A stretch of 24,254 nt of DNA from JBGOUV01 sp041477815 (lineage in GTDB: Bacteria; Acidobacteriota; Terriglobia; Bryobacterales; JACQDG01): the NCBI GenBank assembly GCA_041477815.1, contig JBGOUV010000051.1:1-24254 (forward strand). Direction: 5' to 3'. Each line of letters starts with the position of its first letter. The stretch's first letter is position 1. The position numbers and the translations under genes were made by a program. This document shows, one piece after another, positions 1 to 7,922 of this stretch. Under the pieces are notes generated by a model that saw nothing but the letters and a program-made list of their open reading frames with translations, had not been told where the DNA came from and did no database searches.

Positions 1-651
1 CGGGCGGCGGCGGCGCCGGCGGTAGCAGAATCGCGGCCCCCGGAGCCCCCGCCTCCGGCAGCCGAGCCAGTCCGGCCGGAGCCGTCGCCCGTCGCCACAC
101 CGGCGCCGCCTCCACCGCCCCCAGCGCCTCGGCGCGTTAGCATCCCGGCGGGAAGCCGTTTGTTAGTAAGGACCCAGAATACCCTGTCGACGGAGCGCAA
201 CTTCGCCGGCGACACCTTCAGCGCCAGCCTGGCAGAGCCCCTGGTAGTGGACGGGTTTGTCATTGCGGAGAAGGGAGCGGAGGTGGAAGGGCGCGTGGTG
301 CGGTCTGACAAGGCCGGCCGGGTGGAAGGCGTGTCGAACCTGGCCGTGGAACTGGTCCGGCTGCACACTTCCGACGGGCAGAAGCTCTCCATCGCCACCA
401 ACCTGCATGAGGTGCGGGGAGAACGCTCGCGCGGGTCCGACGCCAAGAAGGTCGGAGTCGGTGCGGGACTGGGGGCCATCATCGGGGCCATTGCCGGCGG
501 CGGCAAGGGTGCGGCCATTGGAGCCGGAGTGGGGGCGGGGGCCGGAGGCGGGGCCGTGCTGGCCACGCGCGGGGAACACGCCGTCATCTCCAGCGAATCG
601 CGGTTGAGCTTCCAGACCCGGACGCCCGTCGAAGTCACCGAGCGGCGTTGA
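1..651 (+). CDS. Glycine-zipper protein with Pro/Ala-rich linker, 5'-truncated by the window edge
   Basis: The reading frame is open at base 1, so the gene starts upstream. The first ~45 codons (to about base 138) are almost only Pro, Ala and charged residues and look like a flexible linker. From base 139 comes a compact domain opening VSIPAGSRLLVRTQNTLST, probably beta-rich, running to about base 430. Bases ~454-570 encode a long Gly/Ala segment (GAIIGAIAGGGKGAAIGAG) of glycine-zipper type, followed by a short tail ending ERR. Similar domain-plus-zipper proteins are familiar as uncharacterised envelope proteins of Acidobacteria, from memory and not searched. Any in-frame TTG near base 160 would cut the domain, so it is not taken as the start. 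The 3' end overlaps the convergent amidohydrolase gene by 17 bases. Function unknown; an envelope location is inferred from the zipper. Confidence 0.7.
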   Translation, partial: RAAAAPAVAESRPPEPPPPAAEPVRPEPSPVATPAPPPPPPAPRRVSIPAGSRLLVRTQNTLSTERNFAGDTFSASLAEPLVVDGFVIAEKGAEVEGRVVRSDKAGRVEGVSNLAVELVRLHTSDGQKLSIATNLHEVRGERSRGSDAKKVGVGAGLGAIIGAIAGGGKGAAIGAGVGAGAGGGAVLATRGEHAVISSESRLSFQTRTPVEVTERR

Positions 652-1873
652 AGACTACCGCTCCGCCCTTCATGACCCAGCGGACCCGGCGGGTGGCGGC
701 GCGTATGTCGGCCAGCGGGTCGCCTTCGACTGCTACCAGGTCGGCGTAGTAGCCCGCGGCTACGGCGCCCAGTTCCTTCTCCTTGCCCAGCAGGACAGCG
801 CCGTTGGTAGTGGCCGCGCGTAGGGCCTGTTCAGGCGTCATGCCCGCCTCGACGAACCACTCCAGCTCCCGGGTGTTCTGGCCGAACATGGTGTAGACGG
901 CGTCGGAGCCCATCGCGAATCGGACACCTGCCTGGAAGGCCCGGCGGGCGGTGGCGACATTGCGTTCGAGGAAGGCCTGGAGCCGCTCGACCGAGCCCGG
1001 CGCGAACCCGTACACAGCGGCGTTCTCGGCATAGTAACGGTTGTGGTCGATGGTGGGGACGTAGAAGGTCCCGCGGCGCGCCATCTCCTGGAGGGTGCCG
1101 TCGTCGAGGTCGATGGCGTGTTCGAGCGAATCGGCGCCCGCCAGGACGGCGCGGCGGGCGCCCTCGGGGCCGTAGGAGTGGATGGCGATGCGCCGGCCGG
1201 CGGCATGGGCAGCGTCTACGGCGGCGCGCATCTGGTCCAGGGTGAAGGTGGGGCTGCCGGAGACGTCCTCGAAGCCGCCGCTGGAGCCGAACATCTTGAT
1301 CCAGTCGGCGCCGGCGGCGATGCGGTCCCGGACGGCTTGGGCTATAGCCGACGGGTCCTTTCCGGTGCGGGCGGCGATCAGGCCTTGGGTCGAGACGAAC
1401 AAGCGCGGGCCGATCATGGCGCCGCTGTCGATGAGTTCGCGCATGGCCACGTCGCTGCCTTCGGAGGCGTGCAGATCGCGGACCGTGGTGACGCCGGCCT
1501 GGAGGGTTAGGCGGGCGTTTTCCTGGGCTGGGCGCGGGCGGGTCCTCTGCTCGCGGGGGCGGGTGCCGGGGGCCTGGTCCCAGTAGTAGGTTATGTGAGT
1601 ATGGACGTCGAGGAGGCCGGGAAGGCCGGTGTAGCGGGACAGGTCGATGACTTCAGAGTCTGGGGGGATCTGGGCGCCGACGGTGCGGATGCGGTCGCCT
1701 TCGACCACGACGACAGCGTTGGACCACACCTTGCCCTTGCCGTCCCAGAGGCGGTGGAAGCGGATGGCTTTGGTCGCTGCCGGCATGGGCAGTAGGCTTG
1801 CGAGCAGACAATTGAAACCGCAGATGAACGCCGATGAACGCAGATGAAACCAGGAGGGGTTATCGGCGTTCAT
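635..1873 (-). CDS. Exported metal-dependent amidohydrolase (imidazolonepropionase/prolidase-like)
   Basis: A 412-residue amidohydrolase-superfamily enzyme. Metal-site residues are in order: HTH at 91-93, the probable carboxylated lysine K193 (DWIKMFGSSGG), H232 (IHSYG), H252 (LEHAID) and D324 (MGSDA). The C-terminus has the usual sequence GYYADLVAVEGDPL that returns to the beta-sandwich domain. Members of this subgroup hydrolyse dipeptides, hydantoin-like rings or lactams; the substrate here is unknown. The N-terminus is odd: residues 1-20 are encoded by a palindromic repeat (1813-1894), and the following LLASLLPMPAATKA looks like the second half of a signal peptide. The next ATG, at 1786 (Met30), would give a product lacking most of that hydrophobic stretch. 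The gene is last in the minus-strand operon; its ATG shares bases with the TGA of the oxidoreductase gene. It overlaps the first gene tail to tail. Confidence 0.88.
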   Translation of the reverse strand: MNADNPSWFHLRSSAFICGFNCLLASLLPMPAATKAIRFHRLWDGKGKVWSNAVVVVEGDRIRTVGAQIPPDSEVIDLSRYTGLPGLLDVHTHITYYWDQAPGTRPREQRTRPRPAQENARLTLQAGVTTVRDLHASEGSDVAMRELIDSGAMIGPRLFVSTQGLIAARTGKDPSAIAQAVRDRIAAGADWIKMFGSSGGFEDVSGSPTFTLDQMRAAVDAAHAAGRRIAIHSYGPEGARRAVLAGADSLEHAIDLDDGTLQEMARRGTFYVPTIDHNRYYAENAAVYGFAPGSVERLQAFLERNVATARRAFQAGVRFAMGSDAVYTMFGQNTRELEWFVEAGMTPEQALRAATTNGAVLLGKEKELGAVAAGYYADLVAVEGDPLADIRAATRRVRWVMKGGAVVFNAAR

Positions 1874-1894
1874 CTGCGTTCATCTGCGGTTTCA
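1813..1894. repeat. Palindromic repeat element with 31-base arms, recruited into coding sequence
   Basis: The left arm (1813-1843, beginning TGAAACCGCAGATGAACGC) and the right arm (1864-1894) are inverted copies matching at 29 of 31 positions, separated by a 20-base loop. Each arm itself contains tandem GATGAACGC units. From memory, this unit is a widespread intergenic repeat in several bacterial phyla, whose translation gives the familiar peptide HLRSSAFICGF; that peptide appears here. The element spans the junction of two genes and supplies the last codons of one (HETADERR) and the first codons of the next (MNADNPSWFHLRSSAFICGF). A hairpin this strong could also affect transcription or mRNA decay between the two genes. 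Confidence 0.85.
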
Positions 1895-2934
1895 TGGACC
1901 TTGGTCCACTGGCGCGTTTGGCAGGATTCGAGGACTGCATCCAGAACACCCTGGCACTCGACGCCGGCGCGGAAGGAGGGCTCACGCACCTGGCCCAGGC
2001 GGATGCTCTCTACGAACTGCCAGTCTTGGTCGTAGCGATATCCCCAGCGGCGGTCGTGGGCGTGTGGGTCGCGGGGGGAGCCGGGAAGGCGCAGGAACTG
2101 CTGGGGGACGGGGGTGCGGGTCAGGTTCTCGGCGGGCTTCGTAGCGCACTCGCCCGCGCAGATTGACACGGCCCAGGGGTCTTGCAGCGAGAAGGCTACG
2201 CCGCCCTGGGAGCCGTAGACTTCGATGAACATGTTCTCGGTGATGCCGGCGCCGCGGCCGGGGCAGATGCGGGCGATCTCGCAGGTGGCGGCTGGTCCGG
2301 AGGAGAACTCGGCTAGAAAGCCGACCCAGTCGTCTACGTCGGCTTGGAAGCTGCGGGAGGCGGCGGTGACCCGGTCGATCGGGCCCAGCAGGAACTGGGT
2401 GATGTGGATCAGATGGGACCCGATGTCGGCCAGGGCGCCGGAGCCGGCCAGGCGGCGCTCGCTGCGCCAGCCGGTGAGATGTCCGGAGAGGGCCATCAGG
2501 TAAGCGGCGCGGAGGCTGCGGATCTCGCCCAGGGCGCCTTCGTCCAGGAGGGACTTTGTGTATTGGACGGCTGGGATATAGCGATAGGTAAACGCCGTCA
2601 TGTGGACGATGCCGGCCGCTTCGGCGGCGGCCAGCATCTCCGCGGTCTCGGCGTAGTGGAGTCCGAGGGGCTTCTCGCACAGGACGTGCTTGCCCGCCCG
2701 GATGGCCTCCAGGGTGATCTCCCGGTGGAGGTGGTTGGGGGTGGCGTTCACCACGCCCGCGACGTCGGGGCGGGCGAGGAGGTCGTGGTAGTTGGTCGTG
2801 AAGGGGAGGCCTTCGACAGCGGCGGCGGGGTTGGCATCGGCTACGGCAGCGATCTCGACGCCGGCGCAGAGCTGCAGGGCGGGGATATGGATGCCGCGGG
2901 CGGCGCCTCCCGCTCCGATGACCCCGATCTTCAT
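1870..2934 (-). CDS. Gfo/Idh/MocA-family NAD(P)-dependent oxidoreductase
   Basis: A 354-residue protein with an N-terminal Rossmann fold (MKIGVIGAGGAARGIHIPA, the dinucleotide glycine motif at 7-13). It has the family's EKP motif at 87-89 (HVLCEKPLGLHYAE) with the catalytic lysine K88, and the C-terminal-domain motif GALADIGSHLIH (166-177) carrying the usual histidine. Enzymes of this family oxidise or reduce sugars, inositols and related polyols in the cytoplasm; no signal peptide is visible. The substrate is not deducible. Its ATG overlaps the TGA of the PQQ dehydrogenase gene (2931-2934), and its own TGA overlaps the next ATG, so translation is probably coupled. The last residues, ETADERR, come from the palindromic repeat, so the native C-terminus has been replaced or extended. 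Confidence 0.9.
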   Translation of the reverse strand: MKIGVIGAGGAARGIHIPALQLCAGVEIAAVADANPAAAVEGLPFTTNYHDLLARPDVAGVVNATPNHLHREITLEAIRAGKHVLCEKPLGLHYAETAEMLAAAEAAGIVHMTAFTYRYIPAVQYTKSLLDEGALGEIRSLRAAYLMALSGHLTGWRSERRLAGSGALADIGSHLIHITQFLLGPIDRVTAASRSFQADVDDWVGFLAEFSSGPAATCEIARICPGRGAGITENMFIEVYGSQGGVAFSLQDPWAVSICAGECATKPAENLTRTPVPQQFLRLPGSPRDPHAHDRRWGYRYDQDWQFVESIRLGQVREPSFRAGVECQGVLDAVLESCQTRQWTKVHETADERR

Positions 2935-4520
2935 TCCAGGCCGAAGGCCATCAGGACGTCCCCGGCCGGGATGGCGATGTACTGCTTACCGCCGGCCAGA
3001 TAGCTGATGGGATTGGCGATGATGAAGCCGCCGGTGGGGAAGTTCCAGAGATGCTTGCCGGTGCGGGCGTCCAGAGCGAAGAAGTGGCCTTCTTGAGTGC
3101 CGCCGAACAGCAGGTTGCCGGCGGTGGCCATGACTCCCGCCCAAAAGGGCGAAACGACGCGGTGCTCCCACTTGATCTCGCCGGTCTCGGGCACGATGGC
3201 CCGCACGGCTCCAAACCCCGGTTCGCCGGGGATGGGCTTGCCGCCTCCGCCGGTGAAGCTGAGGCCGGGCTTGTAGTTGGCGTCGGCGCTGAAGAAGATG
3301 TTCCCCTGCTCCTGGGCGGCGACGTAGTAGAGGCCGGTCAGCGGGCTGAAGCTCGGAGAGTACCAGTTCTGACCGCCGGTCACTCCGGGCCATACGGCCA
3401 CGCCCTCGCGGGTGGGAAAGGTATTGGGCAGACGCACGGGACGGCCCTTGGCGTCGAGCTCCTTGGCCCAGGTCTGCTTGACGAACGGTTTGCCCAGCAG
3501 GTACTCACCCGTCACTCGATCCAATACATAAAAAAAGCCGTTGCGGTTGCCGAACAGGACCAGCTTCCGGCGGCTGCCGCGGAACGTCATGTCGGCCAGC
3601 ACGGGGACCTGCACCGAGTCCCAGTCGTGCACGTCGTGGGGCGTGAACTGAAAGTGCCACTTCAGCTTCCCGGAGTCGAGGTCCAGCGCCACCAGGCTGT
3701 CCGCGTAGAGGTTGTCGCCGGCCCGGCCCTCGCCGTTCCAGTCGGGACCGGGGTTGCCGGTGCCCCAGTAGGCCAGGTTCAGCTCGGGATCGTAGGCGCC
3801 GGTGACCCAGATGGAGGAGCCGCCGGTCTTCCAGGAGTCGCCTTCCCAGGTGCCGAAGTTGGGCTCGCCGGGTCCGGGGACGGTGTAGAAGCGCCAGGCG
3901 CGCTCGCCCGTCGAGATATAGTAGGCATCAATGAAGCCGCGAACCCCGTACTCGCCGCCGGTCACGCCCACGATTACTTTGTCCTTGGCCACCATGGGAG
4001 CGGTGGTGACCCCGTACCCTTGGGTGTAGTCGAAGACTTCGGTCTTCCAGAGCTCGCGGCCGGACCGGGCGTCGAGCGCCACCAGTTTGGCGTCGACGGT
4101 GCCCATGAAGAGACGGTTGCCCAGGATGGCGAGGCCGCGGTTCACTTGGCCGCAGCAGACCACTACCTTGGGGGGAACTTTGTAGTTATACGACCAGAGG
4201 CGGCGGCCGGTCTCGGCGTCCAGGGCGATGACGTTGTTGGGGGGGCTGGTGAAGTACAGGATGCCGTCGACCACCAGCGGCGTGGTCTCCACCTTGTGGG
4301 TGGTGCGCATCTGGACCATCCACTTCGGCTTCAGGCGCTGGACGTTGGCGGTGGTGATCTGGTCCAGCTTGCTGAAGCGGTGGCTGAAGTAGTTGCCCGA
4401 GTACATCAGCCAGTTGCCCGGCTCGGAGTCGGCTTTGAGGAGGCGTTCGTAGGTGACGGGTTCGGCCGCTGCGGCGCAGCCGGAGGCAACCAGCAGAAGG
4501 CTTGCCAGGATTTTTTTCAT
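2931..4520 (-). CDS. Exported PQQ-dependent alcohol dehydrogenase (quinoprotein propeller)
   Basis: A 529-residue quinoprotein. The start at 4520 (MKKILASLLLVASGC) is chosen because it begins a signal peptide, follows an AAGG purine run and overlaps the cytochrome gene as ATGA; upstream in-frame codons are shadow. ASGC at 12-15 could also be a lipobox. The family's adjacent cysteines are C122-C123 (VVCCGQVNRG). Metal and PQQ ligands expected from the family are present: E190 (GVTGGEYG), N256 (GTGNPGPDWN) and D299 with D301 in PHDVHDWDSV. Propeller repeats of the type LVALDARSGRELW recur through the protein. It should oxidise an alcohol, polyol or sugar in the periplasm and pass electrons to the cytochrome encoded just upstream. 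The second aspartate, D301, is discussed as a possible lanthanide signature. No PQQ biosynthesis genes are in the window. Confidence 0.93.
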   Translation of the reverse strand: MKKILASLLLVASGCAAAAEPVTYERLLKADSEPGNWLMYSGNYFSHRFSKLDQITTANVQRLKPKWMVQMRTTHKVETTPLVVDGILYFTSPPNNVIALDAETGRRLWSYNYKVPPKVVVCCGQVNRGLAILGNRLFMGTVDAKLVALDARSGRELWKTEVFDYTQGYGVTTAPMVAKDKVIVGVTGGEYGVRGFIDAYYISTGERAWRFYTVPGPGEPNFGTWEGDSWKTGGSSIWVTGAYDPELNLAYWGTGNPGPDWNGEGRAGDNLYADSLVALDLDSGKLKWHFQFTPHDVHDWDSVQVPVLADMTFRGSRRKLVLFGNRNGFFYVLDRVTGEYLLGKPFVKQTWAKELDAKGRPVRLPNTFPTREGVAVWPGVTGGQNWYSPSFSPLTGLYYVAAQEQGNIFFSADANYKPGLSFTGGGGKPIPGEPGFGAVRAIVPETGEIKWEHRVVSPFWAGVMATAGNLLFGGTQEGHFFALDARTGKHLWNFPTGGFIIANPISYLAGGKQYIAIPAGDVLMAFGLE

Positions 4521-5335
4521 TTGGCCTTTCCTCGCAAGGAACTCAGATACGCGATCAGATTCTCGAGCTCGGTCGCGCTCAGGGCCGTCCGGTAGGCCGG
4601 CATCATCGACGCCGCCTCGCGTTTCACTTCCTTCAGGTCGGCCTTCTTGAACGAACGCATGTTCTCTTTGCTGTCGCGGAGCTGGATCGTGTAGTCGTCC
4701 TCGTTCAGCTTGATGCCCCGGACGCGCTCGCCGCCGCGTGTCGCCACCGCGTACGTCCGGTAGTCGTCGGCGATGTGCTTGTCGGGATCGGTCAGGGACT
4801 CGCGCAGGAACTTCAGAGACCGGCGCAGGCCGATCTCCCCCAGATCCGGTCCCAGGACACCGCCACGGCCGTTGATCCAGTGGCACTGCGCGCAGGCGCC
4901 CTTACCGTCGTAGACCGCGCGTCCGGCGTCGGGGTCGCCGGGCGCTTTTTCTTCAGCCCCTTGCGCGCCGATGCGGCGGACGAAGGTGATCACTCTCCAG
5001 ACCTCCGTCTCCGACAGCCCGATGCCGGGCATCTCCGAGCCGGGGACCCCCCGCCGGATGGTGCGGAACAGCTCGCGATCGGAGCTGCCCAGGCGGTAGC
5101 GGCCGGTGGTGAGATTCACGCCGCGTCCCCCTTCGCCTTCCGATCCATGACACGACGCGCAATGGCCCAGGAAATACTGCCGGCCCAGGACCGCGTCCGC
5201 CGCCGTGTCGAAGGGGTTCTTCTCGGCGATCTTCTCCTCCGGACGTTCTTCTGCTTCTTGTGCCAGGACGGCGCACGCCGCCAGACCGAAACCGATAACC
5301 AGACGCGAGAACATAGCCTTGTAACCGCCAATCAT
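4517..5335 (-). CDS. Exported diheme cytochrome c, probable electron acceptor of the PQQ dehydrogenase
   Basis: The protein has two heme-c sites, CASCH (59-63) and CAQCH (148-152), each in its own domain, with likely axial methionines in GSEMPG (M102) and SMMP (M244/M245). The second half (from ~138) matches the pattern of the planctomycete/verrucomicrobial heme-binding domain: CxxCH, GPDLGEIGLRRS, LTDPDKHIADDY, a G-x-R-V-x-G-I-K-L strand, and a final LENLIAYLSSL helix. A signal peptide covers residues 8-25 (MFSRLVIGFGLAACAVLAQ). Two starts are possible: Met1 at 5335, or Met8 at 5314. Met8 gives a normal signal peptide and leaves room for a promoter, so it may be the real one. The TGA overlaps the dehydrogenase ATG (4517-4520). 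It is the first gene of the four-gene minus operon. Confidence 0.92.
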   Translation of the reverse strand: MIGGYKAMFSRLVIGFGLAACAVLAQEAEERPEEKIAEKNPFDTAADAVLGRQYFLGHCASCHGSEGEGGRGVNLTTGRYRLGSSDRELFRTIRRGVPGSEMPGIGLSETEVWRVITFVRRIGAQGAEEKAPGDPDAGRAVYDGKGACAQCHWINGRGGVLGPDLGEIGLRRSLKFLRESLTDPDKHIADDYRTYAVATRGGERVRGIKLNEDDYTIQLRDSKENMRSFKKADLKEVKREAASMMPAYRTALSATELENLIAYLSSLRGKAK

Positions 5336-5349
5336 ACTATATTCGAGCC
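5331..5349. promoter_or_regulatory. Compact divergent promoter region
   Basis: Only 14 bases separate the cytochrome start (5335) from the start of the divergent propeller-PHP gene (5350). The AT-rich run CATACTATATTC offers -10-like hexamers on both strands: TACTAT reading right, and TATAGT reading left. If these are used, the plus gene would be almost leaderless and the minus gene would start at its second ATG (5314). No clear -35 box was found. The prediction rests on AT content and -10 resemblance only. Confidence 0.4.
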
Positions 5350-7890
5350 ATGCGGAAGCTGGCCACCTTTTCCCTGGTCCTGACCCTGGGAGCCACCCTC
5401 TGGCTCCTCCGCCGTCCTTCCCTCCAGGCCCTCGAACCGGTCATGCAGGCCACCGGCGCCTCCCCGGTCGAAGCCACCGCCAGGATCGGCGCCGAGCCCC
5501 GCGAGGACGACCTGCCCGCCATCGCCGCCGCCGGCGACGGGTCCCTGTGGGCCGCCTGGCTCTCCTACTCCGGGCGCCGCGACGAGATCGGACTGCGCCA
5601 GTTCCAGAACGGGCGCTGGCAAAACCTCCAATGGGTGCCCGGCACGGCCGGCGATGCCTGGCTCCCGCAGGTCGCCGTCGACGCCCAGAACCGCGTGTGG
5701 GTCGTCTGGTCGGAGCAGCGGGACTCCAATTGGGATCTCTACGCCCGTTCCTTCGACCCCGCCTCCCAAACCTGGGGAGCGCTCCAACGCCTCACCCGCG
5801 ACCCGCTCCCCGACGTCAACCCGCGCCTCGCCTCCGACGGCAAAGGCCGCTTCGCCCTGGTCTGGCAGGGCTTCCGCGCCAAGAACTCCAATATCTTCCT
5901 GAAGCTCTTCCAAGGCGGCCAATGGGGTCCCGACATTCGCGTGACCAACCGGGCCGCCAACGACTGGGAGCCGGCCGTCGCCTTCGATGCCTCCGGCAAG
6001 GTCTGGATCGCCTACGACAGCTACAAGAACGGCAACTACGACGTCTACCTGACCGGCGTCCAGGACGGCCAACCCGCCGCCGAGCTCGCCGTCGCCGAGA
6101 CCCCCCGTTTCGAGACTCGCGCCACGGTCGCCGCCGACTCCGCCGGCCGTATCTGGGTGGCCTGGGAAGCCGGCGGCGCGAACTGGGGCAAGGACACCGG
6201 CTACACCATTCGAGACCGCCAGCCCGGTGTCGTACTCGGCGGCGCCCGCGAGGTCAGGATCCGCTGCCTGGAGAACGGCCAACTCCGCGACCCCGCCCAG
6301 CCCCTGCACCACGCCTTCGCCCCCGCCGTCGCCCCCGGCCAGTTCGTCTACCAGCCCCACGTCTTCGCCGACTCCGCGGGCAACGTCTGGGTCGCCGCCA
6401 AGCGCCGCCACCAGCCTCCGCCCGGCGAGCAACCCTTCCCCAACCGCGGCTACTGGCAATACTATCTGACCCGCCTCCAGGGCGCTTCGTGGACCCCCGC
6501 TGCCGCCCTCCCCAACAGCCGCGGCCGCTCCTCCACCCGCCTCAACGCCGTTTCCGCCTCGGACGGTGCGCTGTGGCTGGTCTGGTCCACCGACAACCGT
6601 CCCGATGCCTTTTCCCACCGCCCCCTCCGCCACGAGGTCTACGCCGGCCGCGTCGCTCCCGTCGCCCCCGTCGCTCCCGTCGCCCTAGTCGCCCCAGTCG
6701 CCCCCGTCGCCCCAGTCGCCCCCGCCCACCCCGCCGAGGCCGCCGACCTCCAGGCCATCCGCGCCTACCGCACCACCGTCGACGGCAAGTCCGTCCGCAT
6801 CGTGCGCGGCGATTTCCACCGCCACACCGAGCTCTCCTGGGACGGCGGCGGAACCCAGGACGGTTCCCTCCAGGACTTCTACCGCTACATGATCGACGCC
6901 GCCTCCATGGACTTCGGCGCCTCCACCGACCACCAGGGCGGCGCCAACGAATACTGGTGGTGGTATACGCAGAAGATGACCGACATGTACCACCTCCCCG
7001 GAACCTATGTCCCCATTTTCGGCTATGAGCGCTCGGTCACCCAGCCCCACGGCCATCGCAACATTTTCTTTGCCACCCGGGCCGGCCGCGTCACCCCCTT
7101 CCACATGCGCCAGGGCATTGACGCCTTCGCCCTGGGCCAGAACTCCCAGGGCGACGAGCCCGGCGTCGGCACCGGCGACGTCGTGGAGAACGACACCAAG
7201 CTCCTCTACGAAGCCCTTCGCGCCATGAACGGCCTCGCCATCTCCCACACCTCGGCCACCCGCATGGGCACCGACTGGCGCGATAACGACCCCCAACTCG
7301 AGCCCGTCGTCGAGATCTTCCAGGGCGCTCGCACCAACTACGAGTTTATAGGCGCCCCGCTCGCCGCCGAAGAATCCAAGGACGCCGCCCACATGAAGAC
7401 GGCCGGGTACTTCCCCGTCGGCATGGTCCGCAACGCCTGGGCCAAGGGGTACCGCCTGGGCATCATCACCTCCTCAGACCACGGCTCCACCCATTACTCC
7501 TACGCCATGGTCTATACCGATCGCTACGACCGCGCGGGCATCCTCAACGCCATCCGCCGCCGCCACACCTACGGCGCCACTGATAACATCCTCCTCGACG
7601 TTCGCATGGGCGGCCACTTCATGGGCTCCGAGTTTCAGGCGGACGGGCCGCTCCCTCTACGGGTCAAAATTCGCGGCACCCGCGACGTCGCCCGGGTCGA
7701 AGTCATCCGCGCCGACCGCCTGATCTACTCCCTCCAGCCGAACAAACCGAACGTGGCCTTCGAGTTTACCGACCAGCAGGGCGGGAGGAAGAAGGAAACG
7801 GTTTACTACTACATCCGGGTACAGCAGACCGACGGCCAGTTGGCCTGGTCGAGTCCCATCTGGGTGAATTACTCGGGGTCGGCCCCGTAG
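5350..7890 (+). CDS. Exported beta-propeller plus PHP/DUF3604-like metallohydrolase, paralog 1
   Basis: An 846-residue two-part protein. After an N-terminal hydrophobic signal or anchor (5-20), the first half contains seven copies of a D-x-x-G-x-x-W-x-x-W motif (for example DGSLWAAW at 63, AGRIWVAW at 265, DGALWLVW at 405), indicating a seven-bladed propeller. A low-complexity VAP linker (435-458) leads to the second half, which starts RIVRGDFHRHTELSWDGG. The HRH pair (H490, H492), the TDH at 526-528, HGHRN (567-571) and SSDHGSTH are probable metal-binding sites like those of PHP and DUF3604 proteins. A short beta domain ends the protein. It probably acts outside the cytoplasm. The reaction is unknown; phosphoester or metal-dependent hydrolysis is a guess from the PHP resemblance. 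The paralog at 11772 shares the architecture and many motifs. Confidence 0.85.
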   Translation: MRKLATFSLVLTLGATLWLLRRPSLQALEPVMQATGASPVEATARIGAEPREDDLPAIAAAGDGSLWAAWLSYSGRRDEIGLRQFQNGRWQNLQWVPGTAGDAWLPQVAVDAQNRVWVVWSEQRDSNWDLYARSFDPASQTWGALQRLTRDPLPDVNPRLASDGKGRFALVWQGFRAKNSNIFLKLFQGGQWGPDIRVTNRAANDWEPAVAFDASGKVWIAYDSYKNGNYDVYLTGVQDGQPAAELAVAETPRFETRATVAADSAGRIWVAWEAGGANWGKDTGYTIRDRQPGVVLGGAREVRIRCLENGQLRDPAQPLHHAFAPAVAPGQFVYQPHVFADSAGNVWVAAKRRHQPPPGEQPFPNRGYWQYYLTRLQGASWTPAAALPNSRGRSSTRLNAVSASDGALWLVWSTDNRPDAFSHRPLRHEVYAGRVAPVAPVAPVALVAPVAPVAPVAPAHPAEAADLQAIRAYRTTVDGKSVRIVRGDFHRHTELSWDGGGTQDGSLQDFYRYMIDAASMDFGASTDHQGGANEYWWWYTQKMTDMYHLPGTYVPIFGYERSVTQPHGHRNIFFATRAGRVTPFHMRQGIDAFALGQNSQGDEPGVGTGDVVENDTKLLYEALRAMNGLAISHTSATRMGTDWRDNDPQLEPVVEIFQGARTNYEFIGAPLAAEESKDAAHMKTAGYFPVGMVRNAWAKGYRLGIITSSDHGSTHYSYAMVYTDRYDRAGILNAIRRRHTYGATDNILLDVRMGGHFMGSEFQADGPLPLRVKIRGTRDVARVEVIRADRLIYSLQPNKPNVAFEFTDQQGGRKKETVYYYIRVQQTDGQLAWSSPIWVNYSGSAP
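6652..6723 (+). repeat. Eight-copy 9-base tandem repeat encoding a VAP linker
   Basis: Eight back-to-back copies of GTCGCYCCN encode VAPVAPVAPVALVAPVAPVAPVAP in frame (one unit gives VAL). The array sits exactly between the propeller and the PHP-like domain of paralog 1. Because the unit is a multiple of three, copy-number change would only alter linker length. Paralog 2 has a non-repetitive Pro/Ala linker at the same place. Confidence 0.9.
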
Positions 7891-7922
7891 GGCTGTCATG
7901 AGATACCCCTCCCCTGTAAAAT

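Noticed and set aside
3051..4595. Plus-strand 514-codon frame opposite the PQQ dehydrogenase
   Set aside because: No recognisable domain, composition typical of antisense reading; the minus strand has all quinoprotein motifs.
4521..4886. Extending the PQQ dehydrogenase start upstream to 4886
   Set aside because: The added residues are an out-of-frame reading of the cytochrome gene; ATG 4520 begins a signal peptide.
5332..6633. Minus-strand 433-codon frame opposite paralog 1
   Set aside because: Low-complexity Gly/Val/Ala translation; the plus-strand frame has the regular propeller repeats.
6652..6723. CRISPR-like array
   Set aside because: Units are 9 bases, contiguous with no spacers, and in frame within a coding gene.
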